A DNA stretch of 64,000 nt, taken from contig NC_016457.1 in the NCBI RefSeq assembly GCF_000226115.1, positions 434,001 to 498,000 of the forward strand. Reading direction: 5' to 3'. The notes below the pieces were generated by a model. That model did no database searches. It was not told the DNA's origin and saw only the letters and a list, made by a program, of their open reading frames with translations. Source of the DNA: Thermothielavioides terrestris NRRL 8126 (taxonomy: Eukaryota > Ascomycota > Sordariomycetes > Sordariales > Chaetomiaceae). Position numbers and translations under genes: made by a program. Positions within the stretch are counted from its first letter, which is position 1. Each line of letters begins with the position of its first letter. Below are positions 32,575 to 45,100 of this stretch, one piece after another.

Positions 32575-35500
32575 ATGAGTAACGACATGCGCGACCTGAT
32601 CGACGGGGAGGCCGAGCTCGACGAGGAGGAGGACGATGAGTCGTTTGATGAAGAGACTGGCGAGTCCCGTGCGAGAGATCGGAACGACATCCTGGATGAT
32701 TCCAGCGAGGAGGATGAAGACGATGATGACGAGGAGGAAGCTCGACGGGTACGCCGAGGGTTGTCCGCGCGCCGCATTTGCTGATCAAGCAATACTGATT
32801 TTGCGACTGCCTGCAGATCCGGGAAGGTTTTATTGTCGATGAGGACGAGGAGGAAGAGGCCGACGACTCGGAAGAACGCGAGCGTCGCCGGAAGAAGAAG
32901 CGCCGACGGGCAGAGCGCGAGGAAGAAGAGCAACTGGATGAGGAGGATCTCGACCTGATTGGCGAAGCCAACCCCGAGTGGGAGCGGAAATCCCAGCCCC
33001 AGGTACGTTGTCTACGCACCAGTTCTACTTGACCATCTGGATGCTTAGCATATCGGGACAGACAAAGTTCAAGCGTCTCAAGCGGGGCCATCGGGACGAG
33101 GACCGCGGAAATGAGCGCCGCGGCCTCGCCGAGATTTTCTCGGACGATGAGGACGACGTGGTTGACGAGCGTCCATACGGCCGGGCCAGCCACCGCGCAC
33201 AGGCCGACGAGTTCGACGACTTCATCGAGGATGACTATCCCGAGGACGACGAGGAGCGCATCCAGCGCCAGGTGGACAGAGAAGTTGCCCGCCCCAGGGA
33301 TAAGGGCCTCGCCGTCGATGCCACCGGTCTCGACAAAGACGCGCTTGACGACATGGAGGCCATCTTCGGCAACGGCGAAGACTATGATTGGGCCTTGGAG
33401 CAGGAGGAAGTTGACGAAGATCTCGAGCGCGAGCAACAGACGATCGAGCTCAAGGACGTCTTCGAGCCGTCGCAATTGCAGGAAAAGCTTCTCACGGACG
33501 AAGACAACCAGATCCGTATCGTTGACGAACCAGAGCGCTTTCAACTCGACCGCAAGCCCTTCAAAGAGCAGCAGACGTCAAACGAGTATTTCAAGGAGGA
33601 GGCGCGCTGGATCACAAATCTCATGTGGCCCAAGAAGCAGCTGCCCAGTGACCTGCACGGACCCTTCAACAAGGCTATCTACAAGGTCCTCGAGTTTTTC
33701 ATTATCGATGGGGTCGAAGTTCCCTACGTCTTCCAGCACCGAAGAGACTACCTAATCCATGCCAAAAAGATTCGGAACCAAGACGGCCGCGACCACCCGG
33801 ACGCGCCCGAGTATACGGTCGATGCCGAGAAGCTGCTGACCCAAGACGACTTGTGGCGCATCCTGGAGCTCGACATCAAGTTCCGCTCGTTGGTTGAGAA
33901 GAGGAATGCCCTGGAGAAGTCTTTTGCCGGCCTCAAGGAGGCAGGCGTGGAGGACCATATCCTCGAGGAAATGATCCGCGAGGCCGCCACGCTGGAAGAG
34001 CTGCAGGACCTGCAGGATTATCTGAACTTCCAGTACTCGGCACAGCTCAAGGACATCGCTGCCATGGGAAACGGCGCTTCCAAGGAGGTGAAGCGGCCTG
34101 GCGCCAAGACCGCTCTGTTCGAGCGCATCCGGAGATCCAAGGCCTACAACTTCGTGCGTGCTCTGGGCATCTCGCCCGACCGCCTCGCCAAAAACGCGCT
34201 GCGCGAAGGCAAGAAGGTGTCGTCAGATGACGATGCCAAGCTGCCTATGGACCTGGCCGACTCCTTGGTCGATGACGATTTTCCGACTGGCAGCCAGGTC
34301 GTGACTGCTGCACGCCAGATGTACGCCGAGGAACTCTTCATGAGCCCGCGCATGCGCAAGCATTTCCGCATCCAATTCTACGCCATGGGCTGCGTGAGCT
34401 GCCACCGGACCGAAAAAGGCCTCCGGAAAATCGACGAGGCACATCCGTACTACGAGATAAAGTACCTGATCAACCACACCATCAGGGACCTGGCTGTCCG
34501 GCCCGAGATATTCTTGAAGATGATGAAGGCCGAAGACGAGGGTCTTGTCGAGGTCCAACTCCGCTTGGAGAACGAGCGCGAATTCCGGCGACAGCTCTAC
34601 AACGAATTCGCATCCGACAACTTCAGTGAATCAGCCGATGCGTGGAACTCGGAACGCCAAAAGGTTCTCGACATTGCCTTTTCCAAGCTCGAGAAGGTGA
34701 TCGCCAAGGGGGTTAAGGACTCGCTGCGGACCGCCTGTCAAGAGGAGCTTCTCAAGACCTGCCGCGAGGAGTATTTCAAGCGGCTTGACCAGGCGCCTTT
34801 GAAACCCAAGGGGATGGTGCTTGGTACCACGCCACGCGTGCTCACGCTGTCCAACGGTATGGGCGATCCAAACCGGGACCCCATTTACTGGACGTGGGTC
34901 GAGGAGGACGGCAGAGTGGTGGAGCATGGCAAGTTCATCAACTTGGCGAGAGATGAGAGCCAGCGCGAGCTCTTCGCCGAGCTGGTCCGTCGGAGAAACC
35001 CCGATGTCGTGGGCGTATCCGGCTTCTCGGCAGACACCCACCGGCTGATCAAGGATATCGAGGGCATCATCAGCGAGAAAGGACTGATGGGACCCGAGTA
35101 CGATGACCCCGAGGCGAACGAATACAGGAGCGACTTGCTCGAGGTCGTCGTAGTCAACGACGAGGTGGCGCGGCTGTACAAGGACAGCCCTCGTGCGGTG
35201 GCAGAGCACCCGACGCTGAACTCTCTAAGTCGGTATTGCATCGCCCTTGCCCGATACATGCAGAACCCTATGAAGGAATATGCAGCATTGGGCAGGGACG
35301 TCACGTCGCTGCTGATCCATCCGTACCAGCAGTACCTGCCGCAAGATAAGCTGTACAAGCACCTCGAGACTGCGATGGTGGACATCGTCAACCTCTGCGG
35401 CGTGGACCTAAACGAAGCGATTGGAGATCCCTACACGGCCAACCTGCTGCCCTACGTTGCGGGTCTCGGCCCGCGCAAGGCTCAGCTCCTCATCAAGGGT

Positions 35501-37025
35501 GTCAACGCCAATGGCGGCGTCGTCACTTCCAGGGACGAGCTTGTGGGCGATCCGGAGCGACATAAGATCCCGGTTCTTGGCCCTCGAGTGTGGAACAACG
35601 CGGCGAGCTTCCTGTACATTGAGCACGACAGCACCAATCCGGACTCGGATCCGCTCGACAACACGCGTATCCATCCCGAGGACTACGATCTGGCGCGCAA
35701 AGTGGCGGCAGATGCGTTGGGGTTGGACGAAGAGGACGTCAAGGCGGAGGTAGACGAGAACGGGCCGGGGGCGATTGTGCGCAAGCTCTTCAAGGAGGAC
35801 GAGCAGGAGAAGGTCAACGAGCTCATCCTCGAGGAGTACGCCGAGCAGCTGGAGCGCGAATACCAGCAGCGCAAGCGAGCCACGCTAGAAGCGATCCGCG
35901 CCGAGCTCATGGGTCCCTATGAGGAGCTCCGCAAGAACTTCGCGGTGCTCAGCACGGACCAGATCTTTACCATGTTCACGGGCGAGACGAGGGACTCCCT
36001 CTGCGAGGGCATGATTGTCCCGGTGAACGTCCGCGTCGTCAAGGACGATTTTGCCATCGTCAAACTCGACTGCGGCATCGAGGGCCGGGTGGAGTCGCAC
36101 GAGGTCTCGTACCGGCACTCGATCAAGGACCTGCTGCAGGTCGGGCAGACGGCGCAGGCCAAGCTGATCGACATCAACCGGAAGGACTTTGTCTGCAAGC
36201 TCACAATGAGAGAGGAAGAGCTGCGGCGGCCGTTCCGGAGGCATTACAACTACGCCCGCGACCAGTGGAACTACAAGCTGGAGGAGGCGGACCGGGAGGA
36301 ACTGCGGGAAAAGGACAAGGTCACTGGCCGCACGCAGAGGGTCATCAAGCACCCGCTTTTCAAGCCCTTCAACAGCACGCAAGCCGAGGAGTACCTGGGC
36401 GGCCTGCCGCCGGGAGAGGTGGTCATCCGGCCGTCGTCGAAGGGGAACGACCACCTGGCGGTTACGTGGAAGGTCGCCGACGGGGTCTACCAGCACATTG
36501 ATGTGCTGGAGCTGCAGAAGGACAACGAGTTCTCGGTCGGCAAGGTCCTCCGTGTCGGGAACAAGTACACCTACACGGATCTGGACGAGCTGATTGTGGA
36601 GCATGTCAAGGCGATGGCCAAGAAGGTGGAGGAGCTGATGCAGCACGAGAAGTTCCAGAAGGGATCTCGTGCGGATCTCGGTAAGTCACTGGCGACGCCT
36701 CAACGACGGACAAAATGTGGGTGTGCGGCGGGGATCTAACCATGGTATCGCAGAGAAATGGTTGACCACGTACATCGACGCCAACCCGAACCGCTCCACA
36801 TATGCCTTCTGCCTGGACACGAAGCACCCCGGGTACTTCTACCTCTGCTTCAAGGCGTCGCGGGGGTCAAAAGTCAATGCGTGGATGGTCCGGGTCATTC
36901 CGCACGCCTTCGAGCTCCTCAAGAGCCAGTATCCGGACATGAGGGCGCTCTGCAACGGCTTCAAGCTGCGGTACCAGAGCGAGATGCTGAAGATGCATGC
37001 TGGCGGCGGAGGAAGGGGCCATTGA
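32575..37025 (+). CDS. SPT6: Transcription elongation factor SPT6 (4 exons)
   Basis: Exons 32575-32748, 32817-33002, 33062-36680 and 36754-37025 join in phase for 1416 residues, the normal family length. The first 200 residues are extremely acidic with basic patches ([11 protein letters not shown]), as in the nucleosome- and Spn1-binding tail. Next come the Tex-like core, the YqgF/RNase H-like domain ([20 protein letters not shown], about residue 780), the helix-hairpin-helix ([19 protein letters not shown], about 925), the S1 domain ([20 protein letters not shown], about 1100) and tandem SH2 domains ([16 protein letters not shown] from about 1220; the second SH2 ends in exon 4). Spt6 is a histone chaperone that travels with phosphorylated RNA polymerase II. 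The N-terminal part is split over two short acidic exons. Confidence 0.96.
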
Positions 37026-38007
37026 TTGTGATTTTTGTGGGGGGGGGGGGGGGAAACTTGGTTGGATTTTGGCAGGCGTAACGGCGTCGGAGGAGATACA
37101 TTTCAATAATATGCAACATACTCCGTACAGCGGCGAAAATGCCCTTTCAATTGGAATACCTTCAAAGGTTTGTGGTACTGTTCATAGGTACTGTGCAGGA
37201 TGACAGGCAGGCGCTCCTCTGTCTCACGCGGTCTGGGTTACCAGAACCACAGAACGGCATCGTTCACGTTTCGGTTGGTGGAGGGGGGCAGTCTGCGGCA
37301 GGGCAGCTCGCGGCTGCACTCCCCCTCAGCTATTCTTGGTTGGCCCGCTCGGTCCTGCAACCTTGCCTCGGCTCCTTCCTGACCAGGGCTTCCCAGCCGG
37401 CTGACCGTCCGGTTTGCATGTGAGAAGGGCTGCCTTGCTGTTTAAACCACCACCTTGCAATCGAGAGTGTCAACTAATGCTTCACAACGGTGCCGTAATC
37501 CATCCAGGCAGTTCATGTTCCCTGGCGACGCATCCATCGGACAACTCGCTGATCTCATGAGTGTTGGGAATACTTATCCGGAGTTAGCTGCCTCCTGTGA
37601 AAACGGTTGCGCCGGCACTCGTAGGGCTGGCCAGCAACGTCACGCCCCTTGTCCTGAATGCACCTTACCGAGACAGGCATGGCTAGCATTGCTGTGCCGG
37701 CGAGGTTGGGGCGCCCCACCCGCTGACAGCCACCCGTGGACTCATCCCGAACTCCCGGGCAGCCCGATCGATCTGAACACTTGTGTTTTGCAGCACTCCG
37801 CCCCGACCAACTTCGTGCCCCTGGACAGATCGTCTCGTCTTGTGTTCGGACGTTTACTAGTGGAGACAGCACTGTCCGTTGGCCAAAATCATTTTTTTTT
37901 TGCTGCCGTTGTGCACGACAACCGAACAACTGGACCCCTGACCATTTTCTTGACGGCTCCCCTTTTCGGCGCGACGCGACGGAACCCACGGGCGCGACAG
38001 CGCAGCC
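37026..38007. other. Intergenic: SPT6 3' end and OSBP promoter
   Basis: About 980 bases between two plus-strand genes. An uninterrupted run of 15 G (37039-37053) starts 14 bases after the SPT6 stop codon. No gene was found; the overlapping frames at 37455-38130 on both strands are not coding-like. Confidence 0.55.
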
Positions 38008-41000
38008 ATGGCTGGCATTGAACAGCTGGAAATTCACAGCAAGGTGTGTAGCCAGTTGCGATTCTGCGCATGGCAGCAGGGTTGCCCTCCTCAGTCCTAT
38101 GCAGATGCACCCCCTAGTATCACACGGCAATTGCTAATTTGCGCGCGTCAATCCCCTCGGCGCAGTCGTACATTGTGCGATGGGTCAAGGTCGATGCCGG
38201 ACACACGATATCATGGAGCGTGCAGCCACACAAGAAGTCCATGTAACTCTGCCCTTCCTCGCTAGCCCACCCGAGCCCTCGAGATTCACCGCGCTGACCG
38301 TTTTTGCTCAGAAACTTCGCCATCGTTAAACATCCCGGCACTGGCGGAACGACGCTTACGTCTCAGCCCGACGAGTTCAGTGGGCTCGAGCAGCACACAG
38401 ATGGCGCCGCCGACTCGAAGCACGGCCTCTTTGCCAAGCGAGACGTCAGCACCGCGCAGGACCAGCTCGCGAAAAAGGGCTTCATTCCGATCAAATGGCA
38501 CGGCAAATGCGAGGCCGACAAGGTCTCGGTCGGGACGCACGACGTCACGGAGGGGGGCATGTTCGGCCTGGTCTTCGACAACACCTTCTCGAAGCAGACG
38601 TCCAAAACAGCCACCTTCGTCTTGCTGACCTATCCGACCGGCGCGCCCCCTCAGACGACCCGCCATCTGCCCAACCTCCAAGCCGGCCCGACCGCGAGCA
38701 CGAGCCGATCCAGCTTGGGGAAGCACACCCACAGTCCCCGCTTGGGCGCTGTTACGTCGGAATCCGTCGACAGCCTGCACAGCCATAACACAGCTGGGCG
38801 TGCTCTGTCGGTCGCTGGGCGGAGCGACGCAGGGGTGCCGAGTTCATACCACGTCGGCGTGCTGCTCAAGAGGAGGCGCAAGAAGGGACAAGGCTACGCC
38901 AGGCGCTTCTTTTCTCTCGACTACACGACCTGCACTCTCTCGTACTATCACAACCGCAACTCCTCTGCGCTTCGCGGCGCGATCCCTCTGAGCTTGGCTG
39001 CCATTGCGGCCGATGAACGGCGGCGCGAGATCACCATCGACTCCGGCGCTGAGGTATGGCATCTGAAGGCGTCGAACGCGAAGGAGTTTGTAGAATGGGC
39101 ACGAGCACTGGAACGCGCGAGCAAGATTGCGCGTGGCCTGGAGAGCGCCGTGGAGGAGCCGGCGCCCGAGACCCACGGGGGCGCCACAACGCAGCCCGTC
39201 CCCGCAATTCGCCATCCACAGCAGGAAGAGGAAGACAGGGAATGGAAGCAGGTCGAGGCGCTGGTTAGCAGGATAGTAGGGACCCGGGACGCGCTCCGGC
39301 GCCTGGTCAAGGACCTGGCAGCCCAAAAAGAGGCGCCCACCAACCACGGGACCCATCTCTCGCCGAACACCCCGACAGTGCCCGAAGACTCGGAGGGCTC
39401 CTTCGCTCAGCAGAACGACAAGAAGCCGTTCTGGAAGCGCAAGGCGAGCGGGTCTTCGTCCCCCCACGCGCCACAGTCAATGCAAAGTGCGGCGAGCACA
39501 TCGCTGGCTGTCCCGACGCCGACCAGTGCCACTCCTGTCCCCAACGGCGTCATGCCGCAAGGGGCAGCCCCGCAAGGGGATACGAATACCTACGACAACT
39601 GCGCGGCTCTATTAAAGGACCTCGACTCGGTGGTTGTTGAGTTCTCAGCCCTCCTCAATAGCAGCAAGCGCAGGCGGATATCGACGCAAACACCTGCCGT
39701 GCCGAGGAAGAGCATGGAATCGACGGCGTCGACTGTGGAGGAGTTCTTCGATGCGGAGGCTGGCGACTCGGACCGGTCGCAGAACCAGCTCATGCTGATC
39801 GACCACCACAGCGAGGAGGACACGCCAGCCTCGGACGCCGAGGAGGTCTCGATCCACGAGTCGTCGTCCATCTCGTCGGTCGAGGACGACGAGGTTCCGC
39901 ACACGGGCGAGGGCGTCGGCAGCCTATTTCCGCCGAAACCAAAATCGCTCACGCCGCTCCCCATCTCGGACGTCATCGCCCGGCGCAAAACCATCCCGCC
40001 GGCCAGGGTAGCACCGCCGAGCCTGATCGCGTTCGTGCGCAAGAACGTGGGCAAGGACCTCAGCACCATCTCGATGCCCGTGTCGGCCAACGAGCCGATC
40101 TCGCTGCTGCAGCGCATGGCGGAGCAGCTCGAGTACGCGCAGCTGCTGGACGCGGCGGCGAAGCAGAGCCAGCCGGAGCAGCGGCTCCTGCGCGTCGCCG
40201 CCTTCGCCGTCTCGCAGTTCAGCAACGGGCGGGCCAAGGAGCGGGCGGTGCGCAAGCCGTTCAACCCGCTGCTGGGCGAGACGTTCGAGCTGGTGCGCTC
40301 CGACGCCGAGGTGCCGGGCGGCTTCCGGCTGCTGGTCGAGAAGGTGTCGCACCGGCCGGTGCGGCTGGCCATGCAGGCGGACAGCGCGCTGTGGTCGTTC
40401 GCGCAGGCGCCGGCGCCGACGCAGAAGTTCTGGGGCAAGAGCGCCGAGCTGACCACCGAGGGCCGCGTGCGGGTCTGCCTGCGCCTGCCCGACGGCTCCG
40501 ACGAGTTCTACAGCTGGAACACGGCGACCGTCTTCCTGCGCAACGTGGTCATGGGCGAGAAGTACGTCGAGCCGGTCGGCACCATGCACGTCGTCAACGA
40601 CGGCACGGGGGCCAAGGCGGCCGTCGAGTTCCGCTCCAAGGGCGTCTTCGGCGGCCGCGGCGAGGAGGTGCAGGTCGAGGTGTTCGGCGCGGACGGGGCG
40701 CCCGCGGGCCTGTCGCTGAGCGGCACGTGGACGGGCGCGCTGCGGGCGGCGCCGGGCGGGGAGGAGATCTGGCGGGCGGGCAGCCTGGTGGAGAAGGCGG
40801 GCAGCACGTACGGGCTGACGACGTTCGCGGCGAGCCTGAACGAGATCACGGCGGTCGAGAAGGGCCGGCTGCCGCCGACGGACAGCCGGCTGCGGCCGGA
40901 CCAGCGCCTGGCCGAGCGCGGCGACCTCGACGCCGCCGAGGAGTGGAAGGTCAAGCTCGAGGAGGCGCAGCGGCAGCGCCGCCGGGCCATGGAGGAGCGC

Positions 41001-41150
41001 GGCGAGGAGCACCGCCCCCGCTGGTTCGTCAGGGCGGCCACCGGCCCGGACGGCGACGAGGTCTGGCGGCTCAAGGGCGGCAGGGACGGCTACTGGGAGG
41101 AGAGGGCGCGCGGCACGTGGACCGGCGTGGTGGATATCTTTGCTGCGTAG
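38008..41150 (+). CDS. Oxysterol-binding protein, Osh3 type (GOLD-PH-FFAT-ORD)
   Basis: Exons 38008-38043, 38166-38242 and 38312-41150 join in phase for 983 residues. Domains in order: an N-terminal GOLD-like domain (SYIVRWVKVDAGHTISWSVQ... to about residue 125); a PH domain at about 215-315 (GVLLKRRRKKGQGYARRFFSLD to EVWHLKASNAKEFVEWARALE); a classical FFAT motif EEFFDAEAG near residue 513, which binds VAP in the ER; and the OSBP-related lipid-transfer domain from about 577 (ERAVRKPFNPLLGETFELV). It should transfer sterol or phosphoinositide lipid at ER-plasma membrane contacts, as Osh3 does. The family fingerprint EQVSHHPP reads EKVSHRPV here. The first exon encodes only 12 residues. Confidence 0.93.
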
Positions 41151-42114
41151 GTGGTATACCGGTGGTGAGCGGGGCGCCGGAGCGCTGTTGTGTCGCGAAT
41201 AGAGTTGCCCATTTTTTTGATGTCAATCTGCTGTTGATTAGATTTTCCGAAGCCAGCTAGAGCTAACATGAAGGCCTGCGCCTTGCCTGTGTTTATGTTT
41301 TGCCCGTTCTGGTTTCTCGAGTAAGGGGTAAGGGGGCGGGGCATCAAATGCCTGGCGCAGGGTTGAAAAATCCAGAGGCATCTCCCAGCGGCAAAAAAGG
41401 GCACAAGCCTGATTCACGCCGCTCTGCATCTGATCTGATTCATTTTATGGAGTCTTCAATATACCCAAAAGGTGGCAGCATTTGCGGCCAGAGTACCTGT
41501 TGTAAGTGCGGAGGTACAGTACATACCTCGGTATATTGGGCCTTAAACGGCATCCATTGCGAGGCGTATCCGTCAATCGGCCGGCGGAAACCGAATGAGG
41601 GGCTGCCGCTGCGGGCGCCGGCTCCGGAACTCTCTCCACTGAGAATGGAACCACTCACAGCATGACGACACCCAACTCACCCACGCCCACCTACCCGCAT
41701 CCCCTCCGATAAGCTCCACTGAGGCTGAATTGAAGCTGCTTACAAACAACGAAACACCATCACAGCACATACAGCTGCGGACTTACTACAGCGAAAGTGT
41801 TTCCTTTATGGGTGCATATTGCGAGCCTCTCGTTCGTCCCTTGCCGCTGTTGGCGATGAAGTGAATGATTGTCAGTAACCGTCATATCACAACCCTCACC
41901 AGCTCATCTCAACACTCTGTTCATCATCATCCCGCGGCGGAGAGATAGTAATTCGTTGATGAAGCTCGAGTTCAAATCTCAGCAGGCCCTGTAGCTTTTT
42001 CTCTGTTTCCCTCACTCTTCTTCTTCACCCCAACTAGAACTCTTTTGCCCACCTGCGTCCCTCTCCCCTCCCCCCCTTTTCCCTCCTCGCTCCAAGGTCC
42101 CTCCCCTCTCCACC
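41151..42114. other. Intergenic: OSBP 3' end and 5-oxoprolinase promoter
   Basis: About 960 bases between two plus-strand genes. The last 110 bases before the ATG at 42115 are strongly pyrimidine-rich (TTTTTCTCTGTTTCCC... to CCCCTCCCCCC), a common fungal leader feature. No gene was found. Confidence 0.6.
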
Positions 42115-45100
42115 ATGACACTCGCCTCCGATCCGTCCGCGCCCCCGCGGGGCATCCGCATCGCCATCGACCGCGGCGGCACCTTCACCGACTGCGTGGG
42201 CACCTACGACGGCCGCGACGTCGTCATCAAGCTGCTGTCCGAGGACCCGGCCAACTACGCCGACGCGCCGCTCGAGGGCATCCGCCGCATCATGGCCCAC
42301 TTCCTGGGCGCCGACCTGCCGCGCGGCGCGCCCCTCGACACGTCCCGCATCGAGTCCATCCGCATGGGCACCACCGTCGCCACCAACGCCCTGTTGCAGC
42401 GCAAGGGCGAGCCCATCGCCCTCGTCGTCACCAAGGGCTTCGGCGACTGCCTCGTCATCGGCAACCAGTCGCGCCCGCGCATCTTTGATCTGGCCATCCG
42501 CAAGCCCGACGTGCTGTACTCGGCCGTGGTTGAGGTGGACGAGCGCGTGACGCTGGAGGACTACGCCGAGGACCCGGAGCGGCGGGTCACCAGGGTGGAC
42601 GTGAAGGTGGGCAGCCCCGAGGCCGCCTCGGCCGAGCTGGTCATGGGCCTGTCGGGCGAGGCCGTGCGGGTGCTACGGCGGCCGGACCGGGACGCCGTGC
42701 GCGCGCAGCTGCAGCGCGTGTTCGACAGCGGCATCCGGAGCATCGCCGTGTGTCTGATGCACGCGTACACGTTCCCGGACCACGAGGCCCTGGTCAGCGA
42801 GGTGGCGAGCGAGATCGGGTTCCAGCACATCTCGCTCAGCCACGAGCTGATGCCCATGATCAAGCTGGTCTCGCGCGCCACGTCGGTGTGCGCCGACGCC
42901 TATCTCACGCCGGCCATCAAGCGGTACATCGACGGCTTCCAGCGCGGCTTCGAGGGCGGCCTGGGCACCAAGAGCGTGAAGGAGGCGGCGGCCGGCAGCA
43001 AGGGGGCGCGGTGCGAATTCATGCAGAGCGACGGCGGGCTGGTCGACGTCGACAAGTTCACGGGCCTGCGAGCGATCCTGTCCGGCCCCGCCGGCGGCGT
43101 GGTCGGGTATGCCATCACGTCGTACGACGAGCGGACCAAGATCCCCGTGATCGGCTTCGACATGGGCGGGACGAGCACCGACGTGTCGCGGTACGGCGAG
43201 GGCCGGTACGAGCACACGTTCGAGACGACGACGGCCGGCGTCACCATCCAGTCGCCGCAGCTCGACATCAACACCGTTGCCGCCGGCGGTGGGTCCCGGC
43301 TGTTCTTCCGCAACGGCCTGTTCGTGGTCGGGCCCGAGTCGGCTGGCGCGCACCCCGGCCCGGCATGCTACCGCAAGGGGGGTCCCGCTACCGTCACCGA
43401 CGCCAATCTGTTCCTCGGCAGGCTGCTACCGGAGTTCTTCCCCAAGATCTTTGGCAAGAACGAGGACGAGGGCCTGGATCCCGAGGCTAGCAGGGAAGTG
43501 CTGCAGGAACTGGCCGACCAGATCCAACGCGAGACGGGCAAAGAGATGGACATCGACGAGGTCGCCTTCGGCTTCCTGACCGTCGCCAACGAGACCATGA
43601 CGCGGCCCATCCGGAGCATCACCGAGGCCAAGGGCCACGACACGTCAAAGCACCGCCTGGCCACCTTTGGCGGCGCCGGCGGCCAGCACGCCGTGGCCAT
43701 TGCCGAGTCCCTGGGCATCAAGCAGATCCTCATCCACAGGTACTCCTCGGTGCTCTCCGCCTACGGCATGGCCCTGGCCGACGTGGTGGACGAGAGGCAG
43801 GAGCCGGACTCGACTATCTGGACCGATGACGGCGATGTGGTAGAGCAGCTAAAGCGGAAGATGGCCGGCCTCAGGGAGAAGTCCCGCCAGGCGCTAAGAG
43901 ACCAGGGCTTCGAGGACGGCGAGATCGTCTTTGAAGAGTACCTGAACATGCGGTATCGCGGCACCGAGTCGGCGCTCATGATCGTCAAGCCGGAAGCCGG
44001 CTGGGATTTTGGCGCCGCCTTTGTGAAGCACCATCGCTACGAGTTCGGCTTCACCCTCGACGACCGCGAGATCATCGTCGACGACGTGCGGGTGCGCGGC
44101 ATCGGCAAGAGCTTCCGCTACGACGAGAAGAGCGTGGACGAGCAGCTGAAAACGGTCACCCGCAGGGATGTGACCCCCGACAAGAAGCACGGGGAGTCCA
44201 AGGTCTACTTCGAAGGCGGCCGCTTGGATACGCCGATCTACAAGCTCGGTGATCTTTCTGTCGGGGATGTCGTCAAAGGGCCTGCCATCCTGGCCGACGG
44301 CACGCAGACGATTGTAGTCACCCCCAGTGCCTCCGCCCTGATGCTCGAGACGCATGTGGTCATTGACCTCCCCGAGAACGGGAAAGACAGGCGCGTATAA
44401 CCAGACCACCCCCATTTCCATTTGAGCCTCACTAATACTCTGGCAGATACTCCAAAGCGTCAGCAGAGCGCGAGGTGGATCCAATCATGCTCAGCATCTT
44501 CGGCCACAGATTCATGGCCATTGCCGAGCAGATGGGACGGGCGCTCCAGAAGACGAGCGTCAGCACCAACGTCAAGGAGCGCCTCGACTTCTCGTGCGCC
44601 ATCTTCGACGCCTCGGGCGGTCTCGTCGCCAACGCACCGCACCTGCCGGTCCACCTGGGTTCCATGTCGACGTGCGTGCGCCGGCAGGCCGAGATCTGGA
44701 AGGGCAAGCTGAAGAAGGGAGACGTGATCGTCTCCAACCACCCGTCCTACGGCGGCACCCACCTGCCCGACGTCACCGTCCTGATGCCCGCCTTCGACGA
44801 GGCCGGAGAGAACATCCTCTTCTACGCGGCGTCGCGCGCTCACCACGCGGACATCGGCGGCATCACGGCCGGTAGCATGCCGCCGCACTCGCGGGAGCTC
44901 CACCAAGAAGGCGCCGCCATCAAGAGCGAGAAGCTGGTCAGCGAGGGCAAGTTCGACGAGCAGCGCGTCATCGAGCTCTTCTACGACGAGCCGGCCAAGC
45001 ACCCCGGCTGCAGCGGCACGCGCTGCCTGGCCGACAACATCAACGACCTGCGCGCCCAGGTGTCGGCCAACCAGAAGGGCATCTCGCTGATCGAGGGCCT

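Noticed and set aside
39924..41012. 362-codon frame antisense to the OSBP lipid-transfer domain
   Set aside because: Same GC3 artefact; no domain, and the sense strand is a well-conserved OSBP.
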